Positions 31,296-42,890 of a DNA stretch of 64,000 nt are shown here, one piece after another. Position numbers and translations under genes: made by a program. Numbering within the stretch: position 1 is the first letter of the stretch; each line of letters starts with the position of its first letter. The notes beneath the pieces are model-generated. The model was not told the origin of the DNA and made no database searches. It saw only the letters and a program-made list of their open reading frames with translations. Source of the stretch: Diploscapter coronatus (lineage: Eukaryota; Nematoda; Chromadorea; Rhabditida; Rhabditidae); assembly GCA_964036155.1 (NCBI GenBank), contig OZ038422.1:52847201-52911200 (forward strand). Direction: 5' to 3'.

Positions 31296-32250
31296 TTAGC
31301 TCTGTGTTACTTGCCTTTGGCTGTTCTGCTTATTTCTCTGATTCCTTTGGTTCTGACTTTCATTTTCTCTTGTTCTTTTATGCCTTTCGGCATCCCTTTC
31401 TTGTCTTTCTTCTCTTTCAGCTTCTGTCTCATCTTCCCTATCATTTCTGTGTCTGTCTGCATCTATCTGAGTTCTTCTACCTCTTTGCCTTTTGTTCTCA
31501 TCTTCTCTTCTAATTCTGTCTTTCTTCTTGTTCCTGTAATCTCTTATCTCTTTGTTCTTGACTTTCATGCTCTCTTGCATTTCTCATTCTATCTCGATTC
31601 CTTTCTTTATCTGTCTGAGTTTTCCTCTTTTGTGTCACTCTCCTGCCCCTCTTTCTTCTCTTTGTGCCGCCCTGCGATTCCACATTTACCGTATCCGACT
31701 CTTCACCTTCACTTTCCTGCTCGTTTTCCTCAATATCCAGCAAATTGAATGCATTATTCGCGAGCATAGGTTCATTTCCCATTATGTCATCATACACATC
31801 GTTTGGATTTTCACCACGATTTTCACGATTAATTTTAACATGGCCTTTTCTAGGTCAAGCTCAGCCCAAATATCGAGACCTTCGTAAAATTCGATATCTT
31901 TATCATCGCCATGCTTTTCATATCGGTATCTGCTATAGAGATCTTGAGCGATATCTTGCTCATCTTTACTTAGATTTGCCAGAAAGCATTCGTGCATTTG
32001 TCTTAAGGCTCGATCCATTTCGCCATCAGCCACTCGGCCCATTACTTGTTTAATAGGAATATAGTACTTCTTTTTAGCATTCTCTTTAAGTTTATTCAAG
32101 TACTTGTCGAATCCTGTCTCACCGTCACTTATTTCACTATCAAAATCGATCGGGTTTTTTACGTTGCACATCAGGACAAAATTACCTTTCCAACCATGTA
32201 TAACACTTGGGTCTACCATGCTTAGTATTCGAGAACTAAGCTTGGACAAA
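31296..32250 (-). pseudogene. Helitron N-terminal extension, frame-broken
   Basis: Upstream of the helicase frame, three overlapping minus-strand frames read continuously in character. The first is at 31782-32250 (KYYIPIKQVMGRVADGEMDR, QDLYSRYRYEKHGDDKD), the second at 31510-31797 (KRRKRGRRVTQKRKTQTDKE) and the third at 31296-31580 (Arg/Glu/Asp-rich coiled coil). Charged N-terminal extensions like this are common in nematode Helitron proteins. Joining them to the main frame needs two frame changes, either small indels or unrecognised introns. Confidence 0.5.
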
Positions 32251-32290
32251 CAGACAAACACATTTAACAAAAATACTAAAAAGTAAGATA
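32140..32290 (-). repeat. Helitron-like leader block, third copy
   Basis: On the minus strand this runs TTAGTATTTTTGTTAAATG, TGTTTGTCTGTTTGTCC, CGAATACTAAGCATGGTAGA and on to ATCGATTTTG. It matches 5085-5260. Here it lies directly upstream of the Helitron reading frames, which ties the dispersed fragments to the Helitron family. Confidence 0.6.
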
Positions 32291-32372
32291 AGATAAGATG
32301 CGAACAATGAGGGCATTTGATAAACAAATCTGAGATATTCGCACCCGCATAAGCAGTAACGATTATATTTAA

Positions 32373-32570
32373 GACGCATTCTTTGAGTAGCCCGAACAAA
32401 GGCTGGACAATAGCAAAACTGTCTCGGATCCGAACCAAACTTATATGGTGGATACACCCATGGACCCTAATCACAAAAATGGGGAGATCAGGTCTCGCCC
32501 CCAAAAGCGGGCGGGGCTAGGTGGGGGTCAAAGTTGAGCATTTTTGCGATTTGACACCCCTCAGGGGGTA
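32373..32570 (+). repeat. Solo terminal repeat of the TTAA fold-back family
   Basis: It begins GACGCATTCTTTGAGTAGC right after TTAA (32369-32372) and follows the left arm of the 37353-40031 element for about 195 bp, up to the CCCCTCAGGGGGTAC motif, with a few per cent differences. The second arm is absent. Confidence 0.75.
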
Positions 32571-32574
32571 CAAA

Positions 32575-33184
32575 TAATTTTTTTTTTTTCAAAAATTTCT
32601 TTCTAAGCTTTCATTACAGTGAAAATATTTCTTTCTAAATTTTGCAAATCTTTTTGAAGTCTGCGATTGAATTCTTAATCTAGATTGCGTTTATTCCGTT
32701 CTAATTTTTCAATCCAATTTCAATGTTCTTTCTCTCTTCTATCTGCATTATCTCTCGCTCTCGCCCTTTCTTTATTTCTTCCCTCGCGCAAGGAGATAAA
32801 ATGTTAGGCCGGCATAGTTCAGAGCACCGTGGCAAAATAATCGAAAGTTAAAACTGGTCATTTTTTAAGAAAGTGTCAAGACACACACTGATAAAGCATT
32901 AGAAAGTAAATAAAAATATGAAATAGTGGGAAAGTTTTATAGCATAGAAACTGTTTGATGATAAAAACATTAGCTAGCTATTATCAGCGAGTCACGGAAA
33001 AAGGTATGCATCATAATTTTTAGATACACCTCATTTATTTTTTATTAGTCTCAGAATTTGTTTCCTATTTATTTGGTTTTTATTAGTACATCTACATAAT
33101 TTAAGAGTGTTTTATCGCGTTCCTTTCCTATTTTTACCGTTCATGCGTTCACAAATGCCTTTCAGTTGTTTACTTCATTCCAAC
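32575..33184. other. AT-rich upstream region of the leucine-rich gene
   Basis: It starts with a T-run and pyrimidine-rich sequence. No coding pattern or repeat copy was recognised. It probably contains the promoter of the plus-strand gene starting at 33185, but no specific element is evident. Confidence 0.35.
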
Positions 33185-36100
33185 ATGTCTTCGAACAGCG
33201 AGCGATGGGAAGTACAACTCCAAAACAAGCCAAATGAGCAGTTGCAGCCGAATAATGAACCAGCGCGGGAGGCTGGCACTTTCAAGGAAGTTCAGGAAGA
33301 AGCTAGCGAAAAGTAATCTAATCGAAAATTGACTGAAAGGAAATTGACTGAACAACGTTTAGACACGTGGAAATCGTCTCATGTGGGGACGGTAGCTATT
33401 ACGATTTCGAAACCATGAAACTCCTGCAGAAGGCAATCTACAGCAATGACCTCGTCATGTGCCACATCCTCTCACACGTACCGGATGTTAGGGTAATTTG
33501 GAATTTTCAATATATTCGACAAATCTGTTACAAAGTGGTAAATATTTTTGATCTGAATTAGAAATATATTAACAAGAATTTTTATAACGTATATGAAAAA
33601 CCAAAAACGACCAAAATTCATGTTCAGGATCGAGAGAATGTCGAATTGTGCAACAGTCGAATGAAATACCTGAGTAGCAAAGCCAAGTACAAATTCCGAA
33701 CTGAACGAGATCATCTGAGCATCCAGTTCCGAGAAGACTCCCCTTTGGTTTCGCTCCGATATGGAAATTTGCGCATCAATAAACCCTGCCTCACCTACCA
33801 GGTCTTTTCACTTCATTCATTCAATACGCATTCATATTGCGATCGGTTCATTCATCGAAAACAATGCAACTGAAGGAAAAGATATGTGACAGATTTAGTG
33901 AGCATCTGAGAGGAGGAAGAAAATTCTAGAAAATTTAATGAATCAATAACAATTATTTTATGTCGATTTTTCAGTCACGACTAGAGGATTCTCTCAAAAG
34001 ACAATTTTTTTCTGGATCTGGCGAAGAAGTCAATTATCTGCTAAATCAGACAGAAGAATTTAGTCAGTATTTTTTTTATTTAGTTTTGCAAATATAAAGA
34101 GGATAGGTTATTTGAATTAGAATAGTCAGAAATGAGAAAAAATGTTGTTAGAAATAACTTGATTGGGTTAGTTAGATGCCAGAAAAAAATTAAGAGCTAT
34201 CGAGAAATGAGTCAAATTTCAGTGACCGTAATGAATGGAATAGTAAAGAGGTTCTCGAAGCAAGTTCGAAGATTAACATTGGGCGGGACCCCAAAAAATG
34301 AATCTTGGGGAGTCGAGAATCATCAGGTAAATGATCAAAATTCAGAGTATGATTCGCAAAATCAATATTCAGCTGATAATCACTGAAGATCTGCTTCGAA
34401 GTATAGCGACTCATTTGCCGTTTCCAATTCGGATTAGCTTCAATCAATGTGGATTCGACGATCAAGCTATTCGATACTGTAAGCTATCTTCCATAACTAT
34501 TTTTGTTTCTAAAACATTGCATTCCAATGTCTTATTTTCAGTGGTCTCTTCTGAATGCCCGATTCCACAGCGAATACAGGAACTCAACATTGATGGCGCT
34601 TGGTTTGACACGAGGAAAGATATTGTCAAACTTAGTGTAAGCAAGGCAAACATAGATTATGCAAAATTAAACTAATTTAGATTTTTGCTACACCGTCATT
34701 GAAAAAATTATCGCTTCGACACTTCTCGTATGAAATGGTATTCGAATTTGTGGCCAGACTCAGGGCTATGAATCACATTCTCGATGAAATCTCCATGGAT
34801 TTCCCATGGGTCAATAAGTGAATAGTTTGACCATCAAAACTAGAATTATTAATGGTTCGAAATTTTAGTGGTGCTGAATGCAAAAGATTAATGGAGGAAA
34901 TGTCGAACCAATGCGAAGAGCTGAGGCTGAGATTTGCAAACGAGTGAGTTGAAGGCAGTCTGTAAATGTCGAAATGATGGAATACTTTTTTTCCATACTA
35001 TATTTCCCTCCTCTCACTCTAACACGACATTCCGTCATCTTGTCATTTCGTCACTTTGCACTTCGTTATTCTGTTATTTACAGGTTACCGGGCGAGAACA
35101 TGTATGAAATGTAAGAAAACATTTACTTTATTGTAATAGACGAGTGTCCATTCCCAGTCTTAAATTAGTTCTATTACGGTAGAAGCGGTGAAAAAATCAA
35201 CTTTTTTAATTCAATAATAATAATATCTTTTGAAATCTGTATTTCTATACAGCGAGATAATAGAGCATTTCATCTTTCTAAAGATATTAAAATACAACAT
35301 TTGACAAAATCATATGATAAATGAAACTAATCATTGTAAACGTAATGTTTTCAGTGTGCCAACTGGTTGGGCAGACTATCTTGAAATGTTCCAAATGGCC
35401 TCCTTCGCCTGCACCCTTCCGAATGTCACTTCTCTGTGTATAAATGCAGTGCCGAACATTTCTCAACAAATGGCTGATTATATACAATTCGCTGCAGGTT
35501 CGCTTTAAATTCATAATTTAGAAAATTTTATAAAGAAAAGGTATAATAATTCTGAGTTTCTGATATAATTTATGAAAATCAATTTGAACTCATATTCCTA
35601 ATTTTTAATAACAATAAAACAATTTCAATTCCAGACAACTATGAAATAGATTAATTTCAACCGATTTTTATAATTCTTAAGCAATAATTATTTTCAGATC
35701 TTCGGAAGCTGAAGAATTTGCGAACTTTGGAGCTGTACCTGCCCGGCTGGCTGGATTGTTCTATAGTTATCAGCACCATCAATAACAGCCTCCCATATTT
35801 AGCGCAACTTGAGAATATTTCTTTGTTGTATGGAAATATCATTCAAAGACAACACCAATGCATCGAATATATTTAGGGATCTGCCACGAGAAACGCCGGC
35901 CGAAGAAATCAGTCGATTCATTTCTGCACTATCGCCTGGAATCAAACGATTCTGTTCGCACAATGTCACCATTGATGGATCTCAACTGAAATTACTCACT
36001 CAGAGATTGAGGCTGCTCGAGAAAATCAGAATTGACGGTACAGAAAATCTGGTCAGCAAGGACATTGAAGATGTAAGATTTTAGCATTTTTAACGAAAAT

Positions 36101-36794
36101 CTAAAAATCTCGCGAAATATATGTGAAGTTGCATAAATCTAAATGTACCTTTCACCATTTAATTTGTCGTTATTCAAGTAATGCATCCATACTTCAGATG
36201 CTGCGTGACATGCCAACTCTGAGAGAAATCTACATGCCGTATATAGCAGTCGATGTGAATGCGATCGCGATTCTGCTCGACAAGAGAATTCTTCCCAAAC
36301 TCGAGGGCGGAGTTCTCACTTTCGCAAATCGACTGCCCCCAGCTGCTGCCGTTATCGTATGAAACATTCAACTAGAAAGGGTTTGACAAATATCGTGATA
36401 TTCAGTTCCAAGATCACTTCTCTTCATTCCAAGCAATTACTGCTTTCAGAGGCAACTGCATTGTCTACTTCAATTACAGGTAAGGTTGCCAAGCTCCGCC
36501 CCTTGCAAAATGCGTTGTTGGTAGTAGCGTGGTAGTTTGAAACCAAAGATTTGGAAAGAAAGAATAGTGACTGCATTGGATAAAATTCACTATATCTTCC
36601 GTTCAATGTTGAAAAATAGAAAAAGTCTGATTGTGAGATGATTCATAATTTAGAATTAGCTCCGAAATGAACGAAATAATCCATAATTTTTAAGGAAATG
36701 GGATTCGACGATGTTACCGAAGAAAAATTTCTACATTCCTCTACAGGAGTCCCAGAAATCCTCATTTAATAACATTTCCGATTGGGATGACTGA
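33185..36794 (+). CDS. Orphan leucine-rich protein, about 640 aa, some 16 exons
   Basis: Exons with GT-AG borders run from ATG 33185 (MSSNSERWEVQLQNKP) to TGA 36792-36794. Main exons include 33185-33312, 33362-33493, 33630-33801, 33975-34062, 34222-34326, 34346-34480, 34681-34819, 35355-35500, 35698-35845, 35880-36072, 36198-36357 and the last from about 36694. The polar N-terminus is followed by repeated amphipathic segments of leucine-rich-repeat or F-box-associated type: VRRLTLGGTP, IQELNIDGAWFD, LKKLSLRHFSYEMVFEFV, CEELRLRFAN, LKNLRTLELYLPGWLD, LEKIRIDGTENL and LREIYMPYIAVDV. I see no F-box, kinase or membrane segment. Nematodes have large families with such FTH/DUF38-like C-termini, usually substrate adaptors; membership here is only a suggestion. 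Confidence 0.6.
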
Positions 36795-37348
36795 TAAATG
36801 ATGAGCCACGACGAGCAACCTCATCAGAGCAATTGTCCTTTCAACCATCTGCGTCCCTGTACCCAGTATCATCCATACTCAAAGTTGCCATCATTGCTAT
36901 TTACATATGAGATCTCACCAATCGCCAATTCATCGATACAAATTTAATTCGTTATTATCCTTCCATCCCAACAAATTCATCAAATTAGATCTAACTTTAT
37001 CGCCATTCATTGTAATACTAAGTATGTGAAATAGATATGGAGTTTATCTTGCGCATTTTTTCTTTTCATTTTTATCATAAAATTAACTGGAGCTTTGTTA
37101 TCTTGATACTTTATCCTAATTTACAGACTATTCCTGGTGTTTTATGATGATAATATCCAATAAAAATGTATTTTACAAGTGATAAAATTTCCTTAAAAAA
37201 TAATTGGAATCCGAAAAATGTCCATTTTGAAAGTGAGTTTACTGGGACTCATCATCTCGCATCTTCATATATTTCACGAAAATTTCCATCAGAGGGCTGT
37301 GCGGGACCTGAAATAATTAAATTAACAAGTTTTTTAAAAAAAATATTT
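36795..37348. other. 3' flank of the leucine-rich gene
   Basis: AT-rich; contains AATAAAA near 37160 that could be the polyadenylation signal. Nothing else recognised before the TTAA element. Confidence 0.35.
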
Positions 37349-37352
37349 TTAA

Positions 37353-40031
37353 GACGCATTCTTTGAGTGGCCCGAATAAAGGCCGGACAACTGCAAAAGT
37401 ATCTCGGATCCGAACCAAACTTATATGGTGGATACACCCATGGACCCTAATCACAAAAATGGGGAGATCAGGCCCTACCCCCAAAAGTGGGCGGAGCTAG
37501 GTGGGGGTCAAAGTTGAGCATTTTCACGATTTGATACCCCTCAGGGGTACAAAGAAAACTTTTGTGCTATAAAAGATTTTCGAAAAATTTAAAAGAGTAT
37601 CAAGTAGTCCATATAATTGTCTATCTTTTCATATATAGATTTGGGAGGTCAGTCACTTGTTTGGGGCTGGAGGGGGTCCTGAAGTCAAAAAGCGTCAAAA
37701 ATGGCAGTTTCAAAACATGCATATTTTGCATAAAATCGATTTTCCTGAGCAAATTTAGAGGGAGTTCCGAAAATCTAATGTCATATTCGGATTCTACGCA
37801 TCAAATTATCTTAAAATCAGTCATAAAATCGATAGGTTAGGTATGATCCTTTTGAGAAAAATGCAGTCAAATGAGCGTAGCCCGAAGGTCAAATTTTACA
37901 AAATCGGTCGGAAAAATTCAAACGATACACCAATCGATAGCCCTTGAAAAACTAAGAAACTTTTGTGAAGACACCTCATGGTTATCTATTATGGTATTGG
38001 AATGGTACTCCAAAAACCAAAATTTAATGTTAATTTTCAAGAAAATGATACGAGAATATTTTCATAGGCAGTCTACCAGAATTTGAGCTCAAATTGAAGC
38101 TAGAGACATCTAGTATTTATTCCCATTCAATTTGGAGTCGAACAATACCAAACATAGTATGGTACCAAATGGTAGAGACCCATATGGTCAAGGTACCATT
38201 TGATAACCAATACCCATCATGTTATATACCAAACGAAAGCCCTTATCGAGCTGAGTAATATGCTGAAAACCACTTGAAAAACAGATTAGTCTATCGCCTT
38301 TTATGGTCATTTGAAGTTACTCCATTTTTGGTCTTTTTCAGTAGATGGTTATAACTAATTACAATGATGATATAATGAAACCACTTGCTGAAATTGATAG
38401 GAATGGGCTCGAATATTATTTTCCAGTCAATTTCAAGTAGAATGATATCCATTTTGGTATAGTACCACTCGAGTACCGTATGGGTGGTATATCATGGACC
38501 CATATGGTAACATGATAAAGTGATAGCACGGTACCCTAGGAAGCGAAAATGAAGTATTGCCCATAATTTGCTATATTCCGAAAAGATTTTTCAATTTGGT
38601 TTTATTTTACAAAAGTTATGAATTTTTGAAGATTTTTGTCATTTTCTTGGGTTTGATCTATTCAAACCTCTATACCATGTTTACCATAATAGATAACCAT
38701 GTAGTGTCTTCACAAAAGTTTCTTAGTTTTTCAAGAGCTATCAATTGGTATACAGATTGTGGGGTCTAACCCTCAAAATTGAAATTTCGATATTTGGGTC
38801 GCCAACTTTGGTGCAATGGCAAAGTGTAGGGTCATACCTAACCTATCGATTTTATGACTGATTTTAAGATAATTTGATACGTAGAATCCGAATATAGCAT
38901 AAAATTTTTGGAACTCCTCTTAAAAGTTTTTAGAAAAATCGATTTTCTGCAAAAATGGGAAGTTGGCATACCCTATTTTTGAAATCGGGACCCTTTTTCT
39001 CAAAAGTGTCATACCTAGTTCATGCCTTTTATAACTGATTTTGGGGTAATTTAATACGTAGAATTCGAATATAGTATCAGATTTTTGGAACTTCTCCTAA
39101 AATTTTTCAGGAAAATCGATTTTATGCAGAAAACCGGGGTCAGCATACACTCATTTTGATATCGGGACATTTTTCTCAAAAGGATCATACCTAACCTATG
39201 CTTTTTAGGATTTATATTAACGTAGTTTTACCTGGAGAATTCGAATATAGCATTAGATCTTTGGAACTCCACTTAAACTTTTCAGGAAAATCGATTTTAT
39301 GCAAAAAATGCATATTTTGAAACTGCCATTTTTGACATCAGGACCCCTCCCACATCCAGCAAGCGGTTGATCTCCTAATCCTATATATTTTTAGAAAGTA
39401 CATTCCATGGCCATGTTCATTCTTTTAAAATTTTTCGGAAATCTTTTATAGCAAAAAAGTTTTCTTTGTGCTATTTGCAGTAGTTAATATTCAAGCATAC
39501 TCTGACTTGCGGACTTTAACCGTTTTTTTCTCAAAAGTGGCATACCTAACCTATGCCTTTTAGGACTGATTTTAGGGTAATTTGATACGTAGAATCTGAA
39601 TATAGCATTAGATTTTTGGAACTCGCCTTAAACTTTTCAGGAAAATCGATTTTATGCAAAAAATGCATATTTTGAAACTGCCATTTTTAACACTTTTGAC
39701 TTTGGGACCCCCTCCCATACCCAGCAAGTGGCTGACCTCCTAAACCATTATATTTTTAGAAAGTACATTCCATGACCATGTTCATCCTTTTTAAATTTTT
39801 CGAAAATCTTTCATAGCAAAAAAGTTTTCTTTATACCCCCTGAGGGGTATCAAATCGTGAAAATGCTCAACTTTGACCCCCACCTAGCCCCGCCCACTTT
39901 TGGGGGCGGAACCTGATTTCCCCATTTTTGTGATTAGGGTCCATGGGTGTATCCACCATATAAGTTTGGTTCGGATCCGAGACACTTTTGCAGTTGTCCG
40001 GCCTTTGTTCGGGTTACTCAAAGAACGCGTC
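37353..40031. mobile_element. 2.68 kb fold-back transposon, TTAA target duplication
   Basis: The termini GACGCATTCTTTGAG (37353) and its complement (40031) are each flanked by TTAA (37349-37352, 40032-40035), as for piggyBac-type insertion. The outer arms of about 230 bp are near-identical. Inside, the inverted homology continues with interruptions: 37910-38010 pairs with about 38680-38760, and 37640-37850 pairs with units in the right arm. The right arm holds about four diverged copies of a 150-180 bp unit starting near 38815, 39010, 39185 and 39540. Each contains CATACCTA...ATTTTTGGAACTC...AAAATCGATTTT. There is no transposase frame. The centre (38100-38560) is rich in GGTACC-like motifs. 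Whether the transposase belongs to piggyBac is inference from TTAA only. Confidence 0.78.
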
Positions 40032-40572
40032 TTAAGTATTAGATGATGGTAGTTGTGGTGCACTAAATGGCTCTACTTGACCAGCTTTGACGGTACTTTT
40101 TTTCTAAACATAGTTGCTAATAATAACTATCCTAAATTTTATTACCTTTATTAATCCACGAACCAAGAAAAATAGAGTAATTAATTGTATGTATGGACCA
40201 CGGTAAAATAGCACATTATTTACATTCTAAAAATGCCAGTATAATTTTTTGCCTAATGATCTTAAGATGGAGAAATTATTTTAATATAAGGCATAATTTG
40301 TCATCCAGATCATTAGCAAATAATTATTCTGGGATATGATTGAATGAAAAATCTTGTTTAATAAGCCTCAGACTATTTATTAAATTCTATATTTAAGATG
40401 GACTTAGCATACATATATTCCATCAAGTATCGTTCGCTGCAAAGACTTCTCTTGCGGGTAAAATCCGATGTCAAATAACCTTTCGAAATCAATTAATATC
40501 AAATCATTTGTTAGAAATTCACAGATCATCTTAAATACATATGAATATGACTTACATATCATGTAAACATAT

Positions 40573-42523
40573 TTAGCACATTATGATAAAATTAACGTAA
40601 AATATTGATAAAATAAACGTATTGGTGTTATTTTTTTTTATAAAAAAAATGTTTTCAATTAATGCTATAATAAAGTATTTATATAAACATACGTGGATAA
40701 TAAGCAATCGGTTTAACCTTCTCTCGGCTTTTCTGACTTCACTACTCAAATTATTAAACATTTTAAACTGTCTTCGGAGATAAATAAATGAAATAATAGT
40801 AATTATTGTATGTATTAATGCCAATGTTGCTTGTAAATTAAATGTACGACTATCCTGTAAAAATCTCACAGCATATAATAACTTGAAAATGTATTATGAG
40901 AGAAGATAAAGACTTGATTTTTTACTAGCATGCTTTTTGATATTTTTTCAGTTTGTTATTATTAATAACATAATAAATAAAGAAAAAATACTTAAAAATG
41001 AAAACATATCTATCACTGAAAATATATAAATATAATAGAATAAAAAGAATAATTTACCGTAGTATTTTCAATTGTAATATATAAATTCTTTTCGAAAGTA
41101 CTACTTAATTGTCCAGAATTCCAATTGATGTATACCAAAAATGTGAATGTTATGTCAATAATAGGACCAATAATAACATATATTCCGAATGCAATAATGT
41201 ACATTTTAATAATTATGCCGTTAGTTTTCTCATTTGATATGCTAAAATAATATTTTTGTATTATTTTTTATATACTAAGGAACTGATAAATTGTTATACA
41301 AAATAATTACTATGAAATAGTTGAATTAATGGATAAAATGTGAAAGCTAGTGATTTAGTTACGCTATTCATGTGTTCGATTTACTTTTATACGATAAGAA
41401 CTAAAATTGAAAAATATTAACTTTTTCCTATGATAATTTTCAAGATATCAATTAAATGATCTAACGAAAAATATTCAAATGATAAAATAGAATATTGAAT
41501 GTATTTTTTTTAAATTTGCTTGGCTATACATTAATTATTACAATGCAAATGATCTTGCACGATAAATTGTAACAGCTGATGATGCAAATTTTGTTGTCAC
41601 AAGAAGCCAGTTTTGTGTGCATCTAGGAATTGAACGTATTGCCTGAAATTGTTAAATTATTAATCAAATGAAATATTCTAGCATTAGAAATAAGGAAAAC
41701 TGTCTCACTTCTAATCTATATCCTACATGGTGAGGAGTTTCACAGCATATTGGTCTAAATAAGCGGTTAATTTGAATAAGAACCTAAAACTTCGTTTAAT
41801 ATTTATTAATGATTATTATAATTATAGAGAAATGGTGTTTAATAATATTACCAGCATTAAATCTGAAAAGAAATAAATTATTTTTATAAGGAATAAAGTA
41901 AGAATTAATCTTTCGAAATTTGATAATTGTCCTAATTTTCGTATAAATTTATAAATGACAAAGAATCCAATTATAGCTAAGGCAAGTAATGTAGTGGATA
42001 TAATGAATCCCGTACCCATATCTGAAAATAAAGCCTCTAAAATTATTTAATTGGTATTTAGGTAAAATTGTAGCCAGATTAAAATATTCTTGACAAAAAC
42101 GCGAAACAAATGTGAAATAATGTAATTTAAATGCTTAACTAATTTTTAAATCGATTGAAATGCGCAGCATGTTCATTGAATGCTATAATATTTATGCATA
42201 TTTAATCATGATAACTGACCAATATTTAATTGAATCTTATCCTTGGGTGAATATATGAAAAACCATAATGCGATCATGGACGAATAAAAGACTGAGTCAT
42301 ATGCAGTATAAACTTAAAAAAATAAATTATTAGAATTTAAATGCTTGTATAGTCTTCATTGACAAGTATAAACTGCCATAATTTTTCATCAAAAATTTAA
42401 TAATTTAATCATAATTAATTACTAAATATAATGGAATGCAATATAACCTCTACACGCTTCATGAAATTTATAAGCTACTTCACTCTCTGGACAAGGATAT
42501 GTTAGATCACTTTTATTAGCCAT
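40573..42523 (-). CDS. Divergent nematode 7TM chemoreceptor-like gene
   Basis: An exon series on the minus strand starts at ATG 42523 (MANKSDLTYPCPESEVAY). It continues through about 42230-42307, 41880-42025, 41545-41645, 41060-41240 and 40685-40862, or to the stop at 40573 if the last donor is unused. Hydrophobic segments of membrane-span length are SVFYSSMIALWFFIY, FIISTTLLALAIIGFFVIY, LILTLFLIKIIYFF, FGIYVIIGPIIDITFTFLVY, LALIHTIITIISFIYL and, read through, YFIIALIENIFFI. The cytoplasmic loop SEVRKAERRLNRLL before the last span resembles nematode serpentine receptors. Codon use is far more AT-rich than in neighbouring genes. The class cannot be assigned and the 3' end is unsure. The remaining flanks (40036-40570 and 42530-42890) show nothing. 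Confidence 0.5.
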
Positions 42524-42890
42524 ATTAACTAAATATGAGCGTGTCGTTTTCAAAAATATTGCTAATTTAGTATAATTTGATAGAACTGATTTTGATTATT
42601 TAGATTAGAAAACTGTTGATATTTCACTTTAGCGTGTCTGATGTTGAAGGAATCAAAATATTTTCAGAGGGAAGTACGATATTCTCGTCATTAGCAAAAT
42701 GTACTATATAATTTGATAAATTTTTAGATAATTATACGTCTCGTATCAAACTTTTGCAGAAAAGTCTGATGGTGCAATATTTGAAATTATAGGTCTCCAG
42801 CTTCAAAATGATTTCATCTTGTAATGAAATTATGTCGAAGATATTTTTGAGTTTATTTACAAAATGTACAAATTCAATAAATTATCAAAA

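Noticed and set aside
37560..39830. Open frames inside the TTAA element as a transposase
   Set aside because: All are short, lie in repeat units and carry no catalytic pattern.
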